A stretch of DNA of 64,000 nucleotides from Perognathus longimembris pacificus. Its lineage: Eukaryota > Chordata > Mammalia > Rodentia > Heteromyidae. The stretch spans positions 15,861,528 to 15,925,527 of the forward strand of contig NC_063184.1 of the NCBI RefSeq assembly GCF_023159225.1, in the 5' to 3' direction. Positions 38,899 through 51,144 of the stretch are shown piece by piece (position 1 is the stretch's first letter; each line of letters begins with the position of its first letter). A program made the position numbers and the translations under genes. The notes under the pieces were generated by a model. It ran no database searches, was not told the DNA's origin, and was given only the letters and a program-made list of their open reading frames with translations.

Positions 38899-39250
38899 TG
38901 TTGTTGGGAGTACAGTTGTAGGGAAACATGGTAGGAAATGTTAAGGGTAGTAGAGCTGACTCCACCTTGATTATTAGGTTAACCTGACCCCAAAATTCTG
39001 CTTCAGTAAATGGCTTGCTTAACTTATTTGTCTCGTGCTCTACCCCCTGCATCAACCCCCTACACCTGTGCTATGTTTTTATCTTGATAAACTCCAGCTC
39101 ACAGACTGTTGGGTTTCAACTCCCGAATCTGTGCTGTGTCCCTGGCTGGTTACTTCGCTTTTTACTTCCCCAATAAACCCATCTTTTTGCTTGAGACTGT
39201 CTCTGAGTGGTAGACTCTTGGAGACACAGGGAATCCACAACCCTGAAACA
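38899..39250 (+). mobile_element. Candidate solo LTR
   Basis: Starts TGTTG and ends AAACA, about 352 bp, with AATAAACCC near 39170 followed by a U5-like tail. Flanks AGTTT and ATTTT are a weak 5-bp match. Family unknown. Confidence 0.4.
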
Positions 39251-39565
39251 ATTTTAAAACTTCAACAATAAATATAAGTGAAGGAAAAATGAAATTAAAT
39301 CAAGTAAAGTGAAGATTTCCAGAAGGCTACAAAGAGAGGAAGGGAGGGAGAGAAAGAGCAAGAGCGAGAGAGAGCGAAAGAGAGATATCTCCATATTAAT
39401 CAGAAAAATGTCTACAAGATAGTACTAGTGACAAGTAAATATTCTAATCCTACATGCCACAAAGCTTGGCAAAATACAAATCTCAAACCCCCTCCTGCCT
39501 GGACTGGCTTGGGATCATGACCCTCATCTCAGAGCCGCAGTATCTGGCTTATAACTTTGAATTTT

Positions 39566-39757
39566 TTTTAACCAGTCCTGGGATTTGAACTCAGGGCTTG
39601 GGCACTGTCCCTGAGCTTCTTTTGTTCAAGGCTAGTGCTCTACCACTTGAGCCACAGCACTACTTCTGGCCTTCTCTGTTTATGTGGCACCAAGGAATCG
39701 AACCTTGGCTTCTTGCATGCTAGGCAAGCATTCTACCACTAAGCCACATTCCCAGCC
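39566..39757 (-). mobile_element. IDL-Geo SINE, antisense
   Basis: Flanked by ATAACTTTGAATTTT (39551-39565) and ACAACTTTGAATTTT (39758-39772). Confidence 0.88.
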
Positions 39758-39842
39758 ACAACTTTGAATTTTAATACATTGTAAAAAGTTGTTCCTAGAA
39801 ATTTAATTCAGCTTGCATATCAAATATTTCATAACATTTTTG

Positions 39843-40254
39843 TGTGTCAGTACTGGAGCTTGAACTCATCATTTGGCTTTTTCTGCTCACATCTGGTGCT
39901 CTAATACTTAAGCCATGCTTCTAGTTCCAGCTTTTTGATTGTAGATGGCTTCTAACCTTGATCCTAAGATCTCAGCCTCCTGAGTTGTGAGCCATTGTCA
40001 TCCTGCTTATATAAATTTTATCTTCAGTAACATTAAGGAAGTTTACATTGGACTGTCACTTCACTCACCTTGAATTCAAACTTTCCTTATGCCCCCAAAG
40101 TTCCAGTTCACTAATGCCAAAACTTGATTGGTCATTCTAAACTTTAAAAAGAAATCTTTGATACTTCTTTCATTTCTTACATGCAATTAGCAATTAAGTC
40201 TTCCTGATTTTTCTTTATACCAAATCTATCATTGCTCTGTGTGTGTGTGTGTGC

Positions 40255-40289
<35 letters not shown>

Positions 40290-40500
40290 GGGACTTTAGC
40301 TCTAAGTACTATCCTTAATTTTTCCTTGAGCTCTTCACTCAAGGCTAGTGCTCTACCATTTCAACCACAGCTCTACTTCTGGACATTTTTGCTACTTGGA
40401 GATAAAGATCTCCTGGACTTCCTGCCCTGGCTGCAGTCAAACTATCATTTTCAGATCTCAGCCTCCTAAGTAGCTAGGATTCCTGGTATGAGCTGCTGGC
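39843..40500 (-). mobile_element. Two antisense B1-Geo SINEs, one with a (GT)n tail
   Basis: A decayed copy at 39843-40005 and a better one at 40290-40500. The second is preceded by (GT)n (40238-40287), which on the minus strand is the (CA)n at the element's 3' tail. Confidence 0.75.
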
Positions 40501-40754
40501 TCAGCTTTCCTGTATACTTTTATATTTAGAACTTCTTGGTATTGAGTATACTGTTTACTACTCCCTCTCTTTCTTCCTCCCTCCCTCCCTTTCTTCCTTT
40601 CTTTCTTATTATTTTCCCCCTCTAGGCAAACATTCTACTTGTACTATATCCCCAGTCCTTAAATATATTAAAAAATTAAATTTTCTTTTGTCCATCTTCC
40701 ACTTCAAAGTTCAAAAAGGACAGTGAGTTTTGTCTCTTCTGGAAGAAGGCAGGG

Positions 40755-40830
40755 ATTGGGATGTGTAGTTGAGTTGTAGAGCATTCGCTGAGCTTGGCAT
40801 AAGGCCTTGGCTTCTATCCTTGGCACAATA
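40755..40830 (+). mobile_element. Old ID-like monomer
   Basis: GATGTGTAGTTGAGTTGTAGAGCATTCGCTGAGC followed by a decayed B box and an A-rich tail. Confidence 0.45.
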
Positions 40831-41306
40831 AAAAGTAAAAAATAATGAAATAAAATAAAATAACTGAAATAAACATTAAGTAGTGTGATAAATATTAATC
40901 ATAAAACAAATGCTAGTAGAAAATCGAGAACATATAATATGCCAGGCCTTAACACATATTACCCATTATATGTTCCTATTATTATCATTATTATCTATTA
41001 TTACTTACTTTGCTCTTGCCAAATAAAGCAAGGCTTAGAGAAGTTAAATAATTTTCCCAAGAACACACCCCTAATAAATGTACTAAAAATAAGCTCTGGG
41101 TTTATTTACTACTGAAATTCAGCCCTAGGCTAAGTTACTCCAACTGTAAAAACTAAATGTAAGATTTGAGGTGGGAAGAGTTTAGGGGGAAAAAACTTTT
41201 CAAAATTTGTAAAAATCTTATGATCCCCAAAGTAGTGAATATTTTAATCTCTTATCCTCTTTAGTAGTTATTTATCTTGCATGTTCCCCATAAACTTTTG
41301 CATTTC

Positions 41307-41418
41307 TTTCCTTAAGTACCATTCACCTCTAAAAAGAGAAAACTGAGTAATGTTATGATTCCTTTCCTTAAGTACCATTCACCTCTAAAAAGAGAAAACT
41401 GAGTAATGCTATGATTTC
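41307..41418. repeat. 56-bp tandem duplication
   Basis: Two near-identical 56-bp copies starting TTTCCTTAAGTACC and ending at TGATT, with about one difference. It is single-copy sequence otherwise, so a recent local duplication or an assembly artefact. Confidence 0.92.
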
Positions 41419-41701
41419 ACTAAGGAGATAAAAATTTCACTTAAAAAAAAATCTATTCTCAGTTCTCAAGGAAAAGAACAAGAACAGAGTCCTCACCCAC
41501 ATTGTAAAGGAAAGCCATGATTAGAGCAGGGGGAAAAGCAAAGAATGCTTTATTCATAATTACCTAAGACTTTCCAGCATGAGAGGGGAAAGAGGAAGTC
41601 TATTTTCAGTAACAGTGATTACTCTGAAAATATTAACATGCAAGGGGAAAATTTTCATTCTGTGAGTTATTACTGTGCTGTGGTCTCTTTGCCTCACCGT
41701 G

Positions 41702-41788
41702 ACTTACAATTCCCAGAGTGGAGGTAATCTAGGCAGAAGCGCTTACCCTGTGAACATGGCCTCATCTAAGCATCATGGGAGTTGAAGT
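41702..41788. promoter_or_regulatory. Inverted pair of ZNF143/THAP11-like motifs
   Basis: Bases 41702-41720 read ACTTACAATTCCCAGAGTG, close to the ZNF143 (Staf) consensus ACTACAATTCCCAGAATGC. Bases 41770-41788 carry a second copy in the opposite direction (GCATCATGGGAGTTGAAGT). The pair could be a regulatory site or the terminal inverted repeats of a small old DNA transposon. Confidence 0.35.
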
Positions 41789-42098
41789 AAGGACACACTG
41801 GAAAGGGCTTTCAGCACTAGGTCAGCCTCTAAGAAGTATCAAATGGCAGAGTGAATACTTACACCCTCAAGCCTCGGGAATGAGGGCAGAGATTCAAGCT
41901 ACACAGTGTTTTAGATCTGTTGTGCCAAATGTATAAACAACATTCAATGAAGCTGAATTACCTGCCGAGAGTGACAGGAGAAAAAGGAAAACAAAAAAAC
42001 AACCACCACCTAGTGATTCATTTGTATTCTACGTAACCCTCAGTTTCTTTTCTCCAGTGCACCTATCACTTTTCAGCTGGTTCATAGTACAGGCAAAG

Positions 42099-42304
42099 GG
42101 GCTGGGAAGGTGGCGTAGTGGTAGAATGCTTGCCTAGCATACATGAAGCCCTGGGTTTGATTCCTCGGCATCACATATACAGAAAAAGCTGGAAGTGGCG
42201 CTGTGGCTCAAGTGATAAGAGTGCTAGCCTTGAGCAAAAGCTCAGGGACAGTGTCCAGGCCCTGAGTTCAAGCCCCAGCACTGGCAAAGAAAGAAAGAAA
42301 GAAA

Positions 42305-42371
<67 letters not shown>

Positions 42372-42372
42372 C
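42099..42372 (+). mobile_element. IDL-Geo SINE with (GAAA)n tail
   Basis: The dimer runs to about 42288 and its A-tail has become (GAAA)n, about 20 repeats, to 42372. Confidence 0.9.
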
Positions 42373-42557
42373 TGTATGAAGAATCATATAAGTTTGCCAT
42401 TCTACACCTTACTTCAATGCCAAACTATCATGAAACCTGGATGCTTGGGCTCAGCAACATGCTTCCTGTCAGACCAGCCACTAAATGGAAATACCACTTA
42501 TTTGGTCCTTAATGAGACTGAGGTAAAATGACTGGGAGTGAGTTAAAAATGGTACAG

Positions 42558-42780
42558 AGAGCTGGGTACCAGTGGCTCATGTCAGTAATGCTAGCTACTC
42601 AGGAGGCTGAGATCCGAGGACCACAGTTTAAAACCATGCTGGTCAGACAACTCACAGAAACTCTTAACACCAATTATGCACAAAAGCAGGAAGAGGAGGT
42701 ATAATGTAGTTGAAGTGGTAAAACCAGACTGGAGCAGGAACAGATATGCAAGAGCTCCGGGTTTCCCATTTGAACTCCCA
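42558..42780 (+). mobile_element. B1-Geo SINE, diverged
   Basis: Good left half (AGCTGGGTACCAGTGGCTCATG); the Geo half is weak. Confidence 0.7.
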
Positions 42781-43555
42781 TACTCCTTTCCAAAAGATAA
42801 ACTGTAGAGAGAAATACTGTGACCATGATTAGAGAGATTACATTTCTCCATGCCTATAGTTATATTTGAATGCTTTTATTCTTAAAACAAAAGTTCATAG
42901 GCATTAAGAATGTGATGAAAATGTTCCTTTCATGTAGAAAAATCCAGATAGACATTTAAGGTTAGCACACAAAACAATTCAATGGGAATTCAATGGGTTG
43001 GAAGCGTGGCTCAGATCATAGAGTGCCAGCCCAGGAGTGAAAGCGAGCATCAGATACTGAGTGACAGTCTCAGTCTCAGAACAAAACAATAGACAACAAA
43101 CAAACAACAAAATTCATTTATCCTAAAATCAAATCCTTGTATCCTAAATTTAGATAATACTAGATAGTACTAGAAAGAGTAACTGAGAGTTGAAGGTTAG
43201 GAGAGAAATTAACCTTTAAACTGGGGAGATGACTTATATTACAAAACAATGCCTTACCAGCAGCTCTGTTCTTCCTCACCGTTCCTCCTGGATCATGTCC
43301 TGTTGGCTGAGAATGGACCCATCTCCTGCCTCCAAGGGTGTGGGTTCAACAGGAGCAAGGGCACATGGATAATCCTGGGAGGTTTGCTGCCAAAAGTCTG
43401 CCAGCCTAGAAAGGACAGAGTGTGTCAGTTTGCAAAAAGGACCAACACATCCTATATGTTTGTGACAAAAGATAATGGCTTACTTCAAAAGAGTTCAGAT
43501 GTCTACAATTGAATGTACCCGTTATACTATTGGCTGTTAAAAAACAAACATTTAA

Positions 43556-44025
43556 AGCCAGGAGCTGGAGGCTCATGCCTGTAATCCTAGCTACTCAGGA
43601 TGCTGAGATCTGAGGATCCTGGTTTGAACCAGACTGGGCAGAAAAGTCCTAAGAGACTCTTGTTTCCAATTAATTACTCAAAAACTGGAAGTGGGGCTGA
43701 GACATAAAGTGGTAGAGTTCTAGCCTTGAGTGCAAAGAGGCTCAGAGACAGCACCTAAACCCAGAGTTAAAGCTCCAGGATGGGCAAAACAAAACTCCAA
43801 ACTTTTAAAGTTGTCAAGTGCCAGTGGCTCACACCTATAAGCCTAGTTACTCAGGAGGCTGAGACCAGAGGATCACAGTTTGAAGCCAGCCCAGGCTAGG
43901 AAGTCTGAGACTCTTGTCTCCAATTAGCTACCCCAAACAAAAAACAAAAAGAACCAATTGGAAATGGAGCTTTGGCTCAAATGGTAGAGCACTAGACTTG
44001 AGTAAAAAGAAAAAGAAATCTCAGG
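43556..44025 (+). mobile_element. Two tandem B1-Geo SINEs followed by an L1 tail
   Basis: Copies at 43556-43790 and 43808-44025; the second breaks off at CTCAGGGA where the L1 tail at about 44035 begins. Confidence 0.8.
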
Positions 44026-44034
44026 GAAAATACA

Positions 44035-44185
44035 CAACTGGTAGGTCTGGGAGGGAAAAACTGATAGAGAGCAAGGGAAGGGGTGACATTGTCCCCAAAC
44101 AAATGTACTCATTTCCTGACTTACCTAACAGTAATCCCTTTATATATCACCTTTAAATAACAATAATAAATAAATAAATAAAGCT
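44035..44185 (+). mobile_element. L1 3' terminal fragment
   Basis: GGGAGGGAAAAACTGATAGA, then GGGTGACATTGTCC, then the TTTCCTGACTTACCTAACAG terminus, with an (AAAT)n tail to about 44182. Confidence 0.65.
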
Positions 44186-44584
44186 TAAGGATAGTTCCCA
44201 GACCCTGAATTCAAGACCCAGGAGCAGCACTAAATAAATAAATAAAATTTAAGGTCCAAGGGTCTTTCTCAAAGGAATGACAATCTTATATACACCAATA
44301 ATAATATATAATACACGGAAAGCAATTTTCAATGCCCAGAGCATCTCTGTTCTTTCTCTCGCTGTAACATTTATAATCAGGCTTGGGAACCACTGGCTTG
44401 TCTTATTTCATCTGTGGAAAGCCCTGGTTCTCAGCCTAGCGGATCACAGCATTACATCATGTAAAGCTAACACCTTTTACCTAGAGATTCTGATTTGCTG
44501 GGATAAGATGAAACCTCATTCCCCAGGTCATCCTATAGTGAGCAACACTATGGTTGAAAATTGTCAGTTCAAACCCTGGTATGT

Positions 44585-44812
44585 AGCCAGGTGCCAGTGG
44601 CTCATGCTTGTAATTCTAGCTACTCCAGAGGCTGAGATCTGAGGATCATGGTTCAAAGTCAGTCCAGACAGACTCTTATCTTCAATTAATCACCAGAAAA
44701 CTGGAAGTGGCACTGTGCCTCAAGTGGTAGAGCTAACCTGGCACTGAAGAGCTCAGGGACAGCACCCAGGTCCAGAGTTCAAGCCCCGTGACTGATACAA
44801 CAAACAAACAAA
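44585..44812 (+). mobile_element. B1-Geo SINE with (AAAC)n tail
   Basis: Complete dimer ending GTGACTGATACAACAAAC and an (AAAC)n run. Confidence 0.85.
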
Positions 44813-44957
44813 CAAAAACCTGGTTTCTTTAACCGTTTAACCCATACAAATTTGTTGTAACATTTTCAATTCCCAACAGTCATGTATCAGGTTTCCAATT
44901 TTTCCACATTCTTACCCACACTTGCTGTCTTTACCTTTTTTAATTGGATTCATTTTA

Positions 44958-45168
44958 TTATTATTATTATTTTTTTGGCCAGTCCTGGGGCTTGGACTCA
45001 GGGCCTGAGCACTGTCCCTGGCTTCTTTTTGCTCAAGGCTAGCACTCTGCCACTTGAGCCACAGCGCCACTTCTGGCCATTTTCTGTATATGTGGTGCTG
45101 GGGAATCGAACCCAGGGCCTCATGAATATGAGGCAGGCACTCTAGCCACTAGGCCATATCCCCAGCCC
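44958..45168 (-). mobile_element. IDL-Geo SINE, antisense, exact TSD
   Basis: TGGATTCATTTTA at 44945-44957 and 45169-45181. Near consensus. Confidence 0.92.
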
Positions 45169-45789
45169 TGGATTCATTTTAGTAAGTGAGAAATGGTTGA
45201 AGGTTTAGATACTATAAATAACCATATACAAAATAATCTTATTGATACTGTTCATATGTAAAGTGGTTAATCTGAGTTCATGAGACTTTTTTTTGGTATC
45301 CAAATAACTACCAAAAAGCCAGAAGTAGAGCTGTAGCCTTGAGCAGAAAAGGCTAAGGGCCAAACACCTGGCCCTGAGTTCATTAAAAAAAAAGAAGAAA
45401 TTCATATTGACTCATACATTTGGGAATATTTTCAAAGAAAAAACAATTATTACCCAGTTTATTCACTGCATTTTCCCCTGATTAGATGGACTGAGAGTTA
45501 AATCTATCACAGGACAAGCATGAAGGATAACTCCTGCAGGGAAGGTACAGGTAAGAGCCATTAGTGGGAGGAATTTTGAGAATGGAAATCTGTGAGCAAA
45601 TTTAAATGTTCCTACAACTACACACACAAACATTTTTAACAGAAAGAATGAAACCTCAAGAAACTATAATCTTTCTGAAGATAGTACAAATTCCTAGAAA
45701 GATGTTTCTCCTTCCCAAGTGAAATCGACTTAGATTTTATCTTCATAAACTGTTCACCTTTTTTAAGAGATAGCATCTAGCCTCTGAAT

Positions 45790-46021
45790 AATCCTAGCTA
45801 CTTGCTACTCTTGCTCACACCTATAATCCTAGCTACTTGCTACTCCTACTCACTACTTGGGAGGCTGAGAGCTGAGAACACAGACCAAAGCCAGCCCAAG
45901 CAGGATTAACCACCAAAAAGCCAAAAGTGGAGCTGTGGCTCAAGTGGTAGAACACTAGCTTTGAGTGAAAAAGTGGGACAGCACCCAGGCCCTGAGCTCA
46001 TGCCCTTGGACTGGCACACAT

Positions 46022-46086
<65 letters not shown>
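45790..46086 (+). mobile_element. B1-Geo SINE with internal duplication and (AC)n tail
   Basis: ATCCTAGCTACTTGCTACTC occurs twice at the start (45790-45855). The Geo half ends CTTGGACTGGCACACATGC and continues as (AC)n to 46086. Confidence 0.85.
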
Positions 46087-46087
<1 letters not shown>

Positions 46088-46090
<3 letters not shown>

Positions 46091-46200
46091 CCTACCCAGG
46101 CTTGGTGGAACATGTCTGTAATCAAGGTTCTCAAGAATCAAATAAGTGGGATCATGAGTTCTAAACTAGCCTGGGCTATATAGTAAAACCCGGTCTCAAC
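46088..46200 (+). mobile_element. B1-like monomer
   Basis: CCCAGGCTTGGTGGAACATG, then GAGTTCTAAACTAGCCTGGG and CCCGGTCTCAACC; it lacks a Geo half. Confidence 0.65.
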
Positions 46201-46264
46201 CAACCGATCAAAGATCTCAAAAAACAAAAAAAAGTTATACCTACTTTCTACTCTGTCAGTCTAT

Positions 46265-46720
46265 CTATTGTCAGTCATGGGGCATGAACTCTAGGCCTGA
46301 GTGCTGTTCCTGAGCTCTTTTACTCAAGGTTAGCACTCTACCACTTTGAGCCACAGTTTCACTTCCAATTTTCTGCTGGTTAATTGGAGATGTCTCACAG
46401 ACTTTTCTGCCTGGGCTGGATTTGAACTGCAATCCTCTTATCTCAGCCTCCTGAGTAGCTAGGAAAGGGCTGGGAAAGTAGTTTAGCAGTAGAGTCCTTG
46501 CCAGCATGCATAAAGCCCTAGGTGCAATTCCTCAGTACCACATAAACAGAAAAACCTGGAAGTGATACTGTGGCTCAAGTGGTACTAGCCTTGAGCAAAA
46601 GAAGTTCAGGGGCAGTGCCCAGGCCCTGAGTTCAAGCCCCAGGACTGACAAAAAAAAATCCAAACTGAGTAGCTAGGATTGTAGGCATGAGCCACCAGTA
46701 CCTAGCTACAATAAGAGAAG
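46265..46720 (-). mobile_element. Antisense B1-Geo SINE split by a sense IDL-Geo (46466-46664)
   Basis: The outer element stops at CTGAGTAGCTAGGA (46451-46464) and resumes with the same 14 bases at 46665-46678, the TSD of the inner IDL-Geo. This fixes the relative ages. Confidence 0.9.
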
Positions 46721-47343
46721 GTGCAACACCCTGGATTCAAGCCAGCACCATCACACACATACACATGTGTATGAGCGAGTGCATGTGTGCACACACACAC
46801 CAATGAAATTGATAATGAAGAAAAAAACACTGTCACTCTCCCTGTAGTGTTACATGTATATGGGCCACACACAATTTTGTAGAAGTACCTTTGTTTGGGG
46901 TATAAAGCAAATTATTTTTATAAGATGGACCCTTCTTTGATTAAAAAGCCACCAACCCTTCCATGACAAATGGGCCATTGTTACCAGGGATCTTGTGCTC
47001 CTCTCTCCTCTCTGATATGAGAATTCCCCATTGAAGTTTTCATCAAAGCATCACTCCCAAAACCATATTGTTGTGACTTTCATTATAAAAATTTAAATGA
47101 AATGATTCCATCAAATCTTATTTCCAATAAAAAGACATCTGAAAAAGAATTTACCAAAAAAAGAAAAAAAAGAAAAACCACTTCAAAATACATAGAAAAA
47201 CTTTGCACTTATATTTATCTGTATTGGTTTAAAATGAATTATACATTTTGGAAAATGGGCAGTGAAATGAACATGAATTTAAAATACTTCTATCACAAAG
47301 AAAAGCACTTTAGAAAAACTTCAGTTAATAACAAATAGATGAT

Positions 47344-47551
47344 GGGCTGGGGATATGGCCTAGTGGCAAGAGTGCCTGCCTCATATACATGAGGCCCTGG
47401 GTTCGATTCCCCAGCACCACATATACAGAAAATGGCCAGAAGTGGCGCTGTGGCTCAAGTGGCAGAGTGCTAGCCTTGAGCAAAAAGAAGCCAGGGACAG
47501 TGCTCAGGCCCTGAGTCCAAGGCCCAGGACTGGCAAAAAAAAGAAAAAAGC
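47344..47551 (+). mobile_element. IDL-Geo SINE with exact 17-bp TSD
   Basis: AATAACAAATAGATGAT at 47327-47343 and 47552-47568. Essentially consensus sequence. Confidence 0.93.
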
Positions 47552-48054
47552 AATAACAAATAGATGATACCCCCTTTTTCCACACAGCAAAGATAGCCAA
47601 AATACTTAACATCTAACAAAGTGAAGCACAGATAACACGGCTGAAGGAAAGGGGCCTAGAGGTGACCCAAAGGCCTAGCGTTATTTTGGTGTGGGAGAGG
47701 GGAGAGATCCCGGGAGTCCCAGGAAGGAAAGTCAGCCATTGTGGCTTAGGACAGCAGAATTATCAGCTCCAATGACCACCGCTGCCAAACTCTCATGTAC
47801 CTGGTGCTTATCAGCTCTGGTGCTTTGCGTGGTTCCTACAGAAGAGGTGAACAGAGCCTTTAAGCAACTGTTACACATTCTTTTGAATCTACCTCATGTT
47901 GGAAGAAAGACAAAAGAACTTCTTCAGTGGTTTTAGCTGGAAAGCATAAGACACCTGGCAGCAGGAAAAGTCTGAAGATAAAACGTTTTTTAAAAAAATC
48001 TTGAAAGTTACACAAGAAAAGTATGCAAAAGAACTTAAACTAAAATGAAAGTAT

Positions 48055-48600
48055 GAGCCTGGTGCAAGTGGCTCACGGCCATAATCCCAGCTACTCAGGA
48101 GGCTGAGATCTGAGGATCGTGGTTCAAAGCCAGCCCAGGCAGGAAAATCTGTGAGACTCTCATTGCCAATTTACAACCAGAAAACCAGATGTGGTGCTGT
48201 GATTCAAAGTGGTGGAGAACTAGCCTTGAGCTGAAGAGCTCAGGGACAGCGCCCAGGACCAGAGTTTAAGCCCCATGACCGACAAAAAAAGAAGTGACAG
48301 TATGAAACGAAACCTTCAAATACTAGCCAAGAGAATACCATAGAAGTGATGGTTCTGATTAAAATATAAGGCGAGGTATAGGTGGCTCATGACTGTAATC
48401 CCAGCTACTCAGAAGATTGAGACGTGTGAGAATCAGGTTTGAAGACAGCCTGGGGTAGAAAAATCACCTGGGGTAGAAAAATCTGAGACTCTTATCTCCA
48501 AAAGCTAAAAATGGTGCTGTGGGTCAAGTGATTGAGTGCTATCCCTGAGCCAAAAAGCCAAGAGAGAGCCCAGGAACTTGAGTTCAAGCTCTAGTATTAC
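48055..48600 (+). mobile_element. Two B1-Geo SINEs
   Basis: A well-kept copy (48055-48290) and an older one (48365-48600); in the second a TGGGGTAGAAAAATC unit is tandemly doubled. Confidence 0.8.
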
Positions 48601-48834
48601 AATATCAACCAATCAATCATCAATCAATCATTATATTTTATAAGTACATACCATGGAGAACCCCCCCCCACTTTGATACAATTAATATATGCTTAAAAAG
48701 AATATAGAAGAGAAAAACAGATTCTCTTGGGAGTGAATATTCACAGGAGAAGGGAGAATAGACACTGAATGAGAGTGAATATAGCTGAATATTTTATGTG
48801 TATATATGCAAATAGAATTATAAAACAAGTTTAA

Positions 48835-48975
48835 AATGTTTTAGGACAAAGAGGAATATGGACAGTGACAGAGGGGGTGAGGTTAATTTGTACGTTGTAT
48901 ACATATACAGAAACATTGCCTTGAAAGCCTCTTTGTACAACTAACATGTACTAATAAAAATCTTTTTTAAAAATC
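48835..48975 (+). mobile_element. L1 3' UTR tail of a different subtype
   Basis: GACAGAGGGGGTGAGGTTAA followed by GTACAACTAACATGTACTAATAAAAATC. It has the same purine-rich/GTGA/AATAAA order as the other tails but a different terminus. Confidence 0.5.
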
Positions 48976-49147
48976 TTCAAAATTATACATGAAAGTACTA
49001 CAAAATAATTTATTATTAAAGGTGCACAAAATGAAAGGAAGTATGATTATTTTTGGCCCAAACAATCAAACTTAAATATCATTTCCCCTTAAGACAAGAA
49101 AATACTAAATATATTTCTCTACTAAGTATAAAAGGCTTGTCAGTTCA

Positions 49148-49255
49148 GCCAGGCAAGGTAGTTCCTACCTAGAATCTCACCACTGGGAAGGCTGAGGCTG
49201 GAGGATCATGTATTAAAGGTTGGCCTAGGATATACAGTAAGAACCTAACTCAAAA
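49148..49255 (+). mobile_element. B1-like monomer
   Basis: GCCAGGCAAGGTAGTTCCTA...GGGAAGGCTGAGGCTGGAGG, the best match to classical B1 in the window; no Geo half. Confidence 0.65.
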
Positions 49256-49404
49256 GGGTGTGTGACTATCAATTTAATCATAGTTAGAGTTGTTTCATCA
49301 TGTAAATGATGAAAAATCCAAATTAATACTTATGAACCAAATTACAATGAGTACTTTTCCCACAAAGACCATTATCACATTAGATTTCCTTTTGTTTGTT
49401 TGTG

Positions 49405-49605
49405 CTGGGACTTGAACTCAGAGCTATGTGCTCAAGGCCAATGCTCTATTACTTAAGCTACACCTCCATTGTTGGCTTTCCCTCGGTTAACTAAAGAGTA
49501 TCCCAGACTTTCCAGCTTCATCTGGCTTGGAACTGAGATCCTTAGATCAAAGCCTCTGGAATAGCTAAGATTACAGGTATGAGCCACCAGCACCAAGCCA
49601 GAAAT
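49405..49605 (-). mobile_element. B1-Geo SINE, antisense
   Basis: Ends on the plus strand with AGGTATGAGCCACCAGCACC, the complement of the B1-like head. Confidence 0.75.
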
Positions 49606-49763
49606 TACTTTTACGGCAGGGAAAATAATGACATGCTTGTACATTAGTAGAAAGATGCAGTAGAGAGAGGACAAGGTGCGGCAGGAGACAGGGGTGGGGT
49701 TACTAGAAAGATGCCATTGGGCAATGGAGAGCATGTCAGAGCTGGTTTGAAATGAAGTTTGTG

Positions 49764-50226
49764 GGCTGGGAATATGGCTTAGCGATAGAGTGCTCACCTT
49801 GCATGCATGAAGCCCTGGGTTCAATTCCTCAGCACCATATATATAGAAAATGGCCAGAAGTGGCGCTGTGGCTCAAGAGGTAGAGTGCTATCCTTGAGCA
49901 AAAAGAAGCCAGGGACAGTGCTTAGGTTCTGAGTTCAAGCCCCAGGACTGGCCAAAAAAAAAAAAAGAAGGGCTGGGGATATAGCCTAGTGGCAAGAGTG
50001 CCTGCCTCGGATACACGAGGCCCTAGGTTCGATTCCCCAGCACCACATATACAGAAAACGGCCAGAAGCGGCGCTGTGGCTCAAGTGGCAGAGTGCTAGC
50101 CTTGAGCAGGAAGAAGCCAGGGACGGTGCTCGGGCCCTGAGTCCAAGGCCCAGGACTGGCCAAAAAAAAAGAAGAAAGAAAGAATGAAAGAACGAAAGAG
50201 AAAGAGAGAGAGAAAGAAAGAAAGGA

Positions 50227-50306
<80 letters not shown>

Positions 50307-50325
50307 AAAGAAAAGAAAAGAAAAT
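49764..50325 (+). mobile_element. Two tandem IDL-Geo SINEs, the second with a long (GAAA)n tail
   Basis: The first at 49764-49966; the second at 49971-50170 continues as GAAA repeats to about 50325. The long reading frames here on both strands are translations of the simple repeat. Confidence 0.9.
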
Positions 50326-51144
50326 ACGTTTGCCCCTGCAAAGGAAAGAAAGCCACCAATGCTGGGCCTGACTTTTTATGAATCAAGAAATAGTGGCGTA
50401 AGCATAGTTCCTTCTCCTTACACACAGTCCCATCGTTCACCATCTCCACAGGATGTAGCCCTTCTAAGAGGGCCCCTGGATCACACAAGACAGGGATCCC
50501 AGCAGTCCTAGCTCTCCCCAAGGACAGAGATCAAGCACGGTTAAATTCCTCACTGAGGGCTAATAACTAAAAACTGCTTTACTATTCCCAGAAAGATTCA
50601 GCATCTTGAGCCCCAGAGGGAGGGGAAGAAATGCAGCAGTTAGACAGGAATGATGGAGAATGCAGAAGGAACCTAAATGAAAAGATGACCAGGTCTCAGA
50701 AAGAAAACACCACCATTAAACTTTCCCATAGGCCAAGGGGCCTACCAAGGTCATGGCAAAGTCACAACCAGGGTTTCTTTGGAATATTCCACCCACCAAA
50801 GAATTAAAGATAGGCTTCATTCCAGATCAAGGTGGAACAACAAACAGTACCAATAACTATAGATCTTTAACTCACCTACTCTAAACAAGTAAACTAAATC
50901 CTAGAGGTCAAATGTAATTATAGAAATCTCTGCAGCCCCAGGACAGTGATTAGGTCCCAAAGGCTTGCCCTGGGGAGGGAATGTAAGACTCTAAGTCATT
51001 TACAAGTCTATAAAAACTTGGGCTGGAGTAAAAAAGAAAATCTAAATAGTTCCCACTCTAGAGATGACTAGCTTTCAATCTATAGATAGTGTATTTCTTT
51101 CCTCAAACATTTTTCCAGAACTTAAAAAAAAAAGAGCAGTATGA

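Noticed and set aside
43249..43512. Open frames at 43249-43512, 47691-47936 and 60431-60688 (plus strand) as possible genes
   Set aside because: No recognisable domain, no splice or promoter context, and no repeat family match; lengths are within chance for 64 kb of six-frame sequence.
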